Shown here: positions 55,741-64,000 of the stretch, piece by piece
Layout of the letters: each line of letters opens with the position of its first letter
Position numbering within the stretch: the stretch's first letter is position 1
DNA from: Periplaneta americana
Taxonomy: Eukaryota; Arthropoda; Insecta; Blattodea; Blattidae
Direction of reading: 5' to 3'
NCBI RefSeq assembly: GCF_040183065.1
Contig: NC_091132.1
Location: 93,997,106 to 94,061,105 of the forward strand
Length of the DNA stretch: 64,000 nucleotides
Notes under the pieces: model-generated
Seen by the model: the letters and a program-made list of their open reading frames with translations, nothing else
Databases searched by the model: none
Told to the model about the DNA's origin: nothing
Translations under genes and position numbers: made by a program

Positions 55741-55980
55741 TCCGCTATACTGGAGAATTACCACGGTATCTTTGAACCGTGCCGTTACGTTTAGCATCAA
55801 ATTTAACTAAATACACAATCTCGCCAACATAAGAAGACGACGTTGGTCTGTGGCGTCATTGGAAGGAGAAATTTGTTTCTTTTCTTTCTCTGCCTCCTTC
55901 GTTCTGAACATTACTGAGAGATAGCATCACTGTTAGCTGCAATGTATATTTGCGCAAATATATTGCAAGTAGATTACGTG
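55741..55980. other. No recognisable feature
   Basis: Spacer leading into the tandem duplication. Confidence 0.35.
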
Positions 55981-56359
55981 ACTTATTACGTGACTTAGAT
56001 GAGAGTCTCGAGACAAAACAGTTTTGCTATATTTCTTTTTTTATTAAATGTTAAGCACAGGAACGCCATTTCGTAATTTCATTTAAGAAACAAGCCAAAC
56101 GAATTATCTTTGCATCAAAAACGGATGCTCCCTGGACCAAATTATCGTATTTTATAATTGTTTGAAACTTATTACGTGACTTAGATGAGAGTCTCGAGAC
56201 AAAACAGTTTTGCTATATTTCTCTTTTTATTAAATGTTAAGCACAGGAACGCCATTTCGTAATTTCATTTAAGAAATAAGCCAAACGAATTATCTTCGCA
56301 TCAAAAACGGATGCTCCCTGGACCAAATTATCGTATTTTATAATTGTTTGAAACTTATT
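55981..56359 (+). repeat. Tandem duplication of a 186-bp unit
   Basis: 55981-56166 is repeated at 56167-56352 with only three substitutions seen by eye (T/C near 56033, C/T near 56094, T/C near 56112), and a 7-bp start of a third unit follows. No coding. Possibly a young local duplication, or a two-unit satellite piece. Confidence 0.93.
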
Positions 56360-56660
56360 TAGTCGGCCATGGCCTTTATGACAGTCTTCGTTTCGTAATA
56401 TTGATAAACAATAATAGCCCTATAATGAAAGCGGTAAATAATTTCATGGCCCCTAATTTTTTTTTTCGTAAAAGGCTAGGTATTTTTCTCTAGGCCAGAA
56501 ATAAAACAGCAACGCGGTCATAATTACATACTTAACGCTTTGGCGAACATTAAACGCAAATTTACTTTCCGTCATTTGAATGACATTCCGTCAAACACGC
56601 CTTTTTTCATGTTCATTTCCTTGTGATAACCTACTTTAAGATCTTACTACATCTGCATTT
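56360..56660. other. No recognisable feature
   Basis: AT-rich spacer with a T-tract near 56458-56466. Confidence 0.35.
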
Positions 56661-56667
56661 CTTTTAA

Positions 56668-56905
56668 CGCATTCAAAACACCGCCGTTGTACTACATAAA
56701 ACCTTGCACTTGATTAATGCAGTGAATTATTTAAGAATATAATCGCGAATTTTACTACCACCATTTCGATTGTGGTTTGTTTGGCACGGCTCGGTACGGC
56801 CTGGTGACTAGTGGCCAGCGAGTAAAGTCGACTATCGATATTGCTCTGCCATGGGTATTATCCAGTTGTTCCGAATTTTCGTACATTTTGTTTTCTGCAA
56901 TTCTG
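56668..56905. repeat. Unclassified dispersed repeat X, copy 2
   Basis: Second copy of the repeat at 20.8 kb: AAGAATATAATCGCGAATTT, CTCGGTACGGCCTGGTGACT and a CCAGTTGTTCCG region align in order. Family nature unknown. Confidence 0.6.
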
Positions 56906-56979
56906 GTTGAATTATTTTTGCAGATTAAGTTGTCTTCATTTTTACACCAACGTTTTTGATAAAATTCACGGTAATAGTA

Positions 56980-57178
56980 ACTAAGGTCCGGATTCAAATC
57001 CTGGTTAGGACAAGTTACTCGGTTGAGGTTTTTCCGGAGTATTCCCTCAATCAATTAAGAGCAAAGTGTAACGTTCGGCGCCGGACCCTGAAATCATTTC
57101 GCCGGCATTATCACCTTCATATCATTCAGACGCCAGATAACCACAGTAGTTGATAAAGCATCGTAAAAACGCACTAAA
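56980..57178 (+). repeat. SINE family S3, 5' truncated
   Basis: Begins at the B box (GGATTCAAATCCTGGTTAGG), then GGTTGAGGTTTTTCCGGAGT, GCGCCGGACCCTGAAATCAT, CAGACGCCAGATAACCACAG and GATAAAGCATCGTAAAAACG. The A-box part is missing. Confidence 0.75.
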
Positions 57179-58650
57179 ACAGTAAAGAAATCGTAAACTT
57201 GGATCCCGATGCAATCCCTAAGCAAAGTCTACTCTATTTGATGGATGTCTTCCTCGTCACAAAATGGAAAAAGGTAATAAGACGCTTCGGACTATTTTGA
57301 GATGTTTAAGAAAGATATTGATCTGCAGCCTTCACAGATTGTGTACACTATTTTCATCAAAAGATATAATTAGACAATTAACTTTTGCACACAGTTATAA
57401 AGTTACTTAAATTTTTCACGTAATATGATGTATCACTGGCAAGAAGATATTAAGAAATTATATTTTTCATCAAGTATATTAGGGATGTTTTAAAATGTTC
57501 GTTACTCAATTTATTCTTCAGAATCTGATGCTGGTGCTATTGTGACTACTCTCAGCGCATTTAGAACTGACGGATCAAGGTCACGTACAAACTTACAAAC
57601 CATGCACGATTCACTGAACTGAAAACTGTGAATTGAAGCACCGGTAATCCCTGCTGTCCCAGCTGACTAAAGTTGATCAGAGAGGTCCAGCATTGAGAGT
57701 AAGGACTTGTGGCAAATGCAGTCCATTGCTTGACCTTGATTCGTCAGTTCGAAACGCGTTGAGTACACCTGTTCTTTATCAAAAATATTCTTGTGGTGGA
57801 ATAGCCTTACAATGCTCTATCCACTTCTAAAATATATGCTGCGAAACATTTTTGCCATCTTCAAAGGAATAATTGTATAGGCGATTTTAACCTCTTGATC
57901 ATTTTGAGACATCCTGCAAGATTCCATATTGAAGACCGCTGTCTCCGCTCTGGATCAAACATCAATTCACCTCTCAACACATGCGATAATGCTATTGATA
58001 AATTTTAGATGAATCTGCAACAAATTTGTGCTTCCTAATGACGAGATTTAAACTATTTTTTTTCTGAAATTAATTTATCGTATGGCACCTAATTTGCACA
58101 GACACGTTTCAGTTTTTAAGAAATTTTCTTATAATTTATTGAGACCTTCTCCATTTCTAAAGAAAAATAATTATGTTGTAATGAGTAATTTTTCAACTTC
58201 TTACATGTTCATCCTTCACATTCGTTTTGCTACCGTTATAATGTTCGCAATTTGAAAACTTCAGATCTTTTGAATAAATTTTTACCTGAGATCTGAATAA
58301 ATAGATAATTCCTTAAGAAAAATACAAAATGTTAGATTATGTCTTAATTTTTGGGGTGTTCTTATACTAGTAAAACGCTTAATTTCTCACAGGATTTTGG
58401 TCTCTGTATAAACATCAGGGGTTTTGACATAAGCATAAGGACAAAAGTGAAACATCTCTTTTGAAGGGGTATCCTTAAACTTTTGGTAGAAGCAGTATAT
58501 CATATCATTGTAAAATGTGGTATCTATTTAAAATTAAATCAGTTGTGTTTTTATGTAACTAAAATAGTTGGATGTTTAAATAATCATAGAACATCTTTTT
58601 ACAATTTTTATTATTATCATCATAATTATTTCATTGTTTTATTATTATTA
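57179..58650. other. No gene recognised in 1.5 kb
   Basis: AT-rich; no convincing domain or repeat ends, apart from a possible continuation of the hAT element whose right end is at 58728. Confidence 0.4.
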
Positions 58651-58654
58651 ATTA

Positions 58655-58728
58655 TATTCGTAACCCCCATTAACTGCTCTTCGGACTTCTAGGGGGTCGT
58701 AGCTCCACCCACTGGTTGAGAATCACTG
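58655..58728. mobile_element. hAT-type element end
   Basis: Inverted, the right terminus reads CAGTGATTCTCAACCAGTGG then GTGGAGCTACGACCCCCTAG, the common form of hAT TIRs. The partner end was not found with certainty; TTTTAGAT follows the end and also occurs at 58003-58010, a possible but unproven 8-bp duplication. Confidence 0.5.
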
Positions 58729-59888
58729 TTTTAGATAATACCCACTTATCAGTAACTTGATTAATATGTTTAATGTGCATGATTCTGGAATAAATTAACT
58801 CTACATACGGAAAAGAAAACAAGTGTTTATAGTAATAATTTTGAAGAAATCGTTGTAGAAAAAGGGACGGGCAACTGCATGCCAAGCAGAGAACCTGGGA
58901 TGCATGAAAATATGTAAGTATTTTTTTTATTGAACCGCAATATTTCCTTATATCATATGTAAAAAAAGTGAAAATAAACTAAAACAATATTTTATAAACC
59001 CTAGAAGCCTCGTGTCCAATTATCACTATGTCCTTAAAATCTAAATCCCTTCGTTAAACTGAAAGCTTAAACAACTTCCTGTTTTTATGTTATATTTTAA
59101 AGAAACAACATTTGAATCGATATAATATTTTATTAAATGAAGACGTGGAATGAAATATGCATAAATTTATGTATAAAACGAGCACAGTAAATTATTATAT
59201 TTTATGGTTTGTTGCGTGTGAGCCTAGCCAAAGTTAGGAATTTATTAATACTGAGACCTGAGGTTGTGATAGCGCAATTGAAACAGAACATTATTATTCA
59301 TGTGATATTTATACAATTTGAAAAATAATAAAATAACAATTTAAATCAATCTCTACGCGTAATATAAAGTAATATACTGAAACGTCCACACTTGTATCTA
59401 TAAAGACACTGCATGTTTGTCTTTGATGTTCACTTCAACACCTATAAAATATGAAACTATCTTAAAGACCTGACGCCTCAGTAGTTCAAGACACACTAAA
59501 GATGACACGACACCAGTGCCGAAACTGTACCGTCTGTCAATAAGGTTTATTACATTTTTAATAGTTTTAACACTTTTATAGTTTTAAGTTTTTTAGGAAA
59601 GATTTATATTTTATGTGTGTCTTTCCTTCGTTCTGAAATCTTTAAAAGATGTTTCTCTTCTTGCAGGACGTGTGTGGATTTACCTTATTTGGACAAATAT
59701 CGTAAATGTGAGTAGAATGAAATTTGTAGTTAACACATTACTTTCTTGAACCGAACTTTAATTATCAATTTCGAGTTATAATTTTATGTAATGTATTCAA
59801 CATTTAAAAATTGTACTAAATATTTATTAATGCATTATTCGTATTATTTTATTATCATTGCGTTTCATTATTAGGTAGCGGCTTGTTA
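58729..59888. other. No recognisable feature
   Basis: AT-rich spacer. Confidence 0.4.
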
Positions 59889-59889
59889 C

Positions 59890-59942
<53 letters not shown>

Positions 59943-60060
59943 ATTTTCAAGCACATACGAGTATATATTTCGCTGCTGGATTCTCAATAACTTATTATCG
60001 CACTCTATTTTTAATATTTGCATTACTATTACATAAACATTCGCACATTTTTATATAATG

Positions 60061-60115
<55 letters not shown>
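59889..60115. repeat. (TTA)n and (AAT)n microsatellites
   Basis: TTA run at 59892-59941 and AAT run at 60057-60113, separated by 115 bp; complementary in composition and could form a hairpin or recombine. Confidence 0.93.
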
Positions 60116-60117
<2 letters not shown>

Positions 60118-60420
60118 TATCTCCAGAACAAAGATACATATTGATTTTTTTATATAAGAACTCTCTAGCACCACCAGAAAGAGTAAGTTACATATTCGTG
60201 CTCAGAGGGAATTCCACATAAGTTAATGTTAAAACATTTTATTGAATAACAGAGTAAAAAGTAATAAAAAAAACAGAAGAAGAAAAAACACATATCGCAA
60301 TAACTGAACTTTAAACTTTCTCTGTTAACAGTATTTTTAATAGATTTTTTTAAATAAGGAACATTAGCAAATTGTATGTTTGGGAATTAATCTATTATCA
60401 TGTTATAAAGCCTTGGACCT
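60116..60420. other. No recognisable feature
   Basis: AT-rich spacer. Confidence 0.35.
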
Positions 60421-60424
60421 AAGC

Positions 60425-60692
60425 TGCTCACTTACTTACTTACCTACTTACTTACTTATGGCTTTTAAGGAATCCGAAGGTTCATTGCCGCCCTCACATA
60501 AGCCCGCCATAGGTCACTATCCTGAGCAAGATTAATCCATTTCCTATCATCATATCCCACCTCGCTCAAATCCATTTATCCTCCCATCTACGTCTCGGCC
60601 TCCCCAAAAGGTCTTTTTCCCTCCGGCCTTCCAACTAACACTCTATATGCATTTCTCGATTAGCCTATACCTACTACATACCCTGCCAATGG
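60425..60692 (-). mobile_element. LINE family A 3' fragment, minus strand
   Basis: Minus strand: IEKCIYRVLVGRPEGKKTFW-type segment, RRRWEDKWI, EVGYDDRKWINLAQD, WRAYVRAAMNLRIP; 3' end CCTTAAAAGCCATAAGTAAG with a TAAG tail at 60430-60458. Frameshifts and an 11-bp gap near 60577. Confidence 0.82.
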
Positions 60693-61243
60693 ACCTATGT
60701 TGCTACTGTGATTATATGCTACAGTTGTAGTACATTTAGGAACTGCCAAGCATCTGTTGTCTGATCTTTTGGTTTTATATTTATGTGCATATAAATTAAA
60801 TATGTTTCGGTTTTTATGTACGAAATTCTGTAATACATTGTTATAAATTCGATGGAAGTCAAATACTTTAAATTCTGAATACAACAGCTCTGTAGGTTAA
60901 TCAAGAGGTTTATTAAGGCATATTCTGATTATTGTTTTCTGTAGTAGAGTTATTGGCATGAGGGAGGAATTATAAGCACTACCCCATTCTATAATGCCGT
61001 ATTGTAATATAGCTGGTACTAATGCGAGATAAATCAATCATAAAGTATGGACAGTCAAGTAATTCCTTAGGATGACAAAATAGTGAATAATTTTTCTTAA
61101 TCTATTGCACAGAAAGAGAGCATATTTATCCCAAGTAAATGTGATTCCCTAAGCAATGCCGGTAGGTATATAAATGAGATAACTTACTTATTTACCTAAT
61201 GATAGTACGCACACCATAAGCTTTAGTCATACGCTTTCAAAAT
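60693..61243. other. No recognisable feature
   Basis: AT-rich; two overlapping 61-74-codon minus frames without domains. Confidence 0.4.
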
Positions 61244-61244
61244 A

Positions 61245-61254
61245 ATTATTGTTA

Positions 61255-61326
<72 letters not shown>

Positions 61327-61328
61327 CT
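61245..61328. repeat. (TTA)n microsatellite
   Basis: Long run (about 24 units) whose Leu-rich translation is not a gene. Confidence 0.95.
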
Positions 61329-61379
61329 TTTATTTTTATTTTTATTATCATTATTATTATTTCTGTTATGTAAGCAAAG

Positions 61380-62140
61380 ATCTGTACATACCTCGGAAAA
61401 CAACAACGCCGTAAGAGTTGCTATGATCCATAGTCCTAAACGTTCTACCCGTCGTCATGTAATTTCACTTGGCTTGTCAAACACCAGTAGGCCTATACGA
61501 AGAATTCTTCATAAGGACTTAAAAATTCAACTAGTACAGATATTAAAACATGCTGATAAAGTAAACCCCATGACGTTTTGCCAACAATTCTTGGATCTAA
61601 ATGTTAACGAAGACATTGTCCACAATATGTTGATCAGTGATGAAGCTCATTTTCATCTCTCTGGATACGTCAATAAACAAAACTTTCGAAACTGGTCATC
61701 AACTAACCCTTATGAAATGCATGAGGAACCATTACACAGTCTCAAAGTCACAGTTTAGTGTGCAATAGCGTCATTTGGAATCATCGGTCCTTATTTCTTT
61801 TAAGCCGATAATGTGATATGTGTTACTGTAACATCACAGCGATATGTCCGAATGATTCAAGAATTTTTATTTCCACAAATTGCCAATAATAAGCCTCTCA
61901 TCAATAGAGATACGTGGCTTCAACAGGATGGTACGACCAATCACACGGGATTTGAAGAATGTGTGCAACGGAATGGGTCCCACCTCTGGAATATAGTGTT
62001 CAGAAAATAAGAATATCACGAGGTACAGGTAAATGATATTATGTATACTTTACATGTAAAGTGAAAGTTTCGTTTTAAAGTAATCGGTGAAATATTTATT
62101 CAAATTTTAAAATCACCCGTCTCATTGGCTCACCTTGTAT
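61380..62140 (+). pseudogene. Tc1/mariner-type transposase with deleted catalytic C-terminal part
   Basis: Plus strand from HTSENNNAVRVAMIHSPKRS (end of the paired-like HTH) through RILHKDLKIQLVQILK, LISDEAHFHLSGYVNKQNFR (first catalytic Asp in SDEAHFH), VTSQRYVRMIQEFLFPQI, and WLQQDGTTNHTG (second Asp). It then jumps directly to VQRNGSHLWNIVFRK and stop, the family's C-terminus, so about 100 residues including the third acidic residue are missing. A Trp-to-stop change sits at 61756-61758 (TV*CAIASFG) and another stop near 61801. GGCTCACCTTGTAT at 62126-62139 is the 3' TIR (ATACAAGGTGAGCC inverted). The 5' part is missing next to the (TTA)n. Confidence 0.82.
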
Positions 62141-62209
62141 TTATATATAAAACAAGAAAAAAAATTACATTCCCAAAAGTAAATCCTTTCCCACGAAATC
62201 ATGTAAACA

Positions 62210-63032
62210 GCTCGCCACTTAGGTATACTTTCTGCACTGCATCATATAGGAATGGGATGGGTGTGGGAGAAAGGAGAGAATAACAGGAGGAATGTATGGC
62301 ATATTGTGAAGATGCGTTTAATTGATATCGAGAGGCAAGAGATTGAGCTCCAATGTTCGGAAAAGTCATCACTACATTTACAATCAGATCTCATGCTTAA
62401 ATGGGGGAGGTGTGACTACATAAACTCTTGTAACAAAGACAGCAGAGCAGGTTTAGCGTGGCTAAGATTGGGGGCATTGAAGGGTAATAAAATTTTCAAC
62501 GAAGAAGGGGAGCGCCTTTGTTCGCTTTGCAAAGAAAAGGACTCCTATAAACATATTTTATTACAGTGTGTCGAATTGGAACATGTACGGAGAAAATATC
62601 TACCACCCTCGATGCTAAGTCAGAATAGAAGTTCGCTTGCATGTCTTGACCTCATGGGGAATAGAGAATGGGAACAAAAGACTGGATTGTTTCTCTTGAA
62701 GGCGAGAAAGATTAGAACTTCAGCTGTTGAAGTTTGTGACGCGAACTGAGAAATGCATAATAGCAACCACCCAACTGTACACGTTTATGTCTTTTAGGAT
62801 AGGATATATTATATAATGTGTTTTATTGTGCCATTTCCATTTTAATATGTGTGGTCTTTTAGAGAGTAGTTGGATGTAATTATAGGTGGGGGAACCTACA
62901 AAGGAGGGCTTGTTTTGGGTACAAAGCAAGTACGGTCATGAGACCCGTGCATTGGATTTTAGAGAAAATTATGATAATATAAAATCTGTAGCCTATATAT
63001 AATATTACTCAATAAATCTATCTACTACTACT
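62210..63032 (+). pseudogene. R1/I-like LINE C-terminal zinc-knuckle region and 3'UTR
   Basis: A 165-codon frame (62252-62749) with CSLCKEKDSYKHILLQC near residues 90-106, a C-x2-C-x7-H-x4-C knuckle found after the RT/RNase H in R1- and I-clade LINEs; flanked by AGLAWLRLGALKGN and a basic tail ending VEVCDAN. No stop inside, so this frame is intact, but RT and endonuclease are absent. The 3'UTR has AATAAATC and a (CTA)n tail at 63018-63032. Confidence 0.68.
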
Positions 63033-63779
63033 ATCTGCACATGGACCTTACTTCTACGCTCGTCATGCACACAACAGTACAGTCACAATTTCACATGCTC
63101 AGTTGAGTTGACCGTCGCTGCATTAGATGAAGCTTGAACGTTCTAACGACGATGCGATGTATAACCTCCAAGACTTTACTAACGTCATAAAATGTCTTAT
63201 ATGATAGACGCCTGTATTCCCTCGACTCTCCGTCCAATATTCTGCCTCAGCTTGTAGACCAAACTTCTCATATCTGGCTTCCTTCACTTAAAGTTTCCTT
63301 GGTTATTGTCTTTTGCAGGTGTCGAAGAAACGATTCCTCTTCTTTCTTTTAACAGAGATGGAAAATACCGTTCGAGATCACAGATGCGGCACAAGGGAAA
63401 GTTAATACGGATCTGGATTTCAGTTTTCTTTATGCGTGCTGCCATAGTAACCTAATTCCACTTTGTGAAATAATTGAAATAACGATTTGGCAGAAACTGA
63501 GAAATGGAATTGAAATTCATGCAGCCAATCTCTAAAATGGTAACTCAATCTGATTATTAGAAACTTAATTCCTTATTTGAAAACTAAATGTACCCCATGT
63601 CTGACAGATCTCCGCTCAATTTAGAATCTCTATCCGACGTTTCATTTTCCTGCATTTGTGGAAAGTAGAGATGAGCACTGGGCCGTCCGAGACACAGTGT
63701 AATTTGCGTCATCATATCATGTACGCCTATATCGTCCGTTGCCCTTACTTCGCGGGCTAAGTAAAGTACACTGCATCTC
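63033..63779. other. No recognisable feature
   Basis: Mixed composition with no domain-bearing frame. Confidence 0.4.
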
Positions 63780-64000
63780 TTAAGGGGAGAGGATGGTATT
63801 TTTTAGTGAAAAATGAGTAAATTTTCAAAAAAAATTCTTTAAAATACTCTGTGATATGTATGGAATGCATAGTATAAAATTTTGTGGGTATTTGTGCCCT
63901 TATCGCATGTTGAGTCGCCATTTTTAAACTTCCTGCGTTATGGATTTTTAAATCACACGCCAACTTTTATCGGTTTCCAGTAACTTCATTTTTTTTGCTA
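63780..64000. repeat. Possible end of a dispersed element running off the window
   Basis: Composition changes at AAGGGGAGAGGATGG (63782), followed by a block that I associate loosely with a repeated insect sequence (complement AACGCAGGAAGTTTAAAAAT). No inverted partner can be seen because the window ends. Confidence 0.25.

Noticed and set aside
58003-58728. 725-bp hAT element bounded by TTTTAGAT duplications
   Set aside because: The left side shows only a weak match (GAATCTGCAAC) to the right TIR, so only the right end is annotated.
61249-61380. Leu-rich N-terminus of the frame at 61249 as a signal or membrane segment
   Set aside because: It is the (TTA)n microsatellite fused by chance to transposase codons.

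Overview
The window looks like intergenic or intronic DNA from an insect nuclear genome. It is AT-rich, has no confirmed intact host gene, and is dense with dead non-LTR retrotransposons (LINEs), tRNA-derived SINEs, a Penelope-like retroelement, terminal-inverted-repeat (TIR) DNA elements and microsatellites. The protein style of the commonest LINE (ending WR-YVRA-MNL, with a TAAG tail) and of the SINEs is what I associate with cockroaches, especially Periplaneta americana; that assignment is memory-based inference, not a search result.

Layout. 0-5.3 kb: SINE, possible host exon, LINE ends, and an 880-bp TIR element whose ends carry a repeated 11-bp motif. 5.3-14.4 kb: LINE pile-up (families A, B, C), a 220-bp insertion carrying a hammerhead-ribozyme motif, two small MITEs. 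15-25 kb: SINEs, a jockey/CR1-like LINE, an RTE-like LINE, a tRNA-like cloverleaf and a 1.16-kb TIR element. 25-34 kb: Penelope-like fragment with GIY-YIG domain and hammerhead motif, two inverted copies of a 20-bp minisatellite family, a LINE, nested SINEs, and a hAT element with perfect 8-bp target duplication. 34-45 kb: two direct copies of a 1.1-kb TA-flanked element, LINE and SINE pieces, and a 620-bp element with a broken MADF domain. 45-57 kb: an R2-like LINE end, a hAT transposase gene split by a 236-bp MITE, and a 3.57-kb Sola-like transposon that splits a LINE exactly, followed by a 186-bp tandem duplication. 57-64 kb: a hAT end, a LINE, a Tc1-like transposase lacking its third catalytic region, and an R1/I-like LINE end.

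The parts do not act together as a pathway. They form a stratified record: many insertions can be read exactly because the flanking target duplications or the two halves of the interrupted host element survive (30.9, 32.0, 33.0, 47.5, 50.5-54.0 kb, and probably 6.2 kb). No autonomous element here looks intact; all coding remnants carry stops, frameshifts, truncations or lost catalytic residues. The most interesting items are two hammerhead-like motifs with matching architecture (one inside a tiny inverted-repeat element), the precisely delimited Sola-like insertion, the minisatellite family with a shared flank, and the motif-rich 880-bp element.
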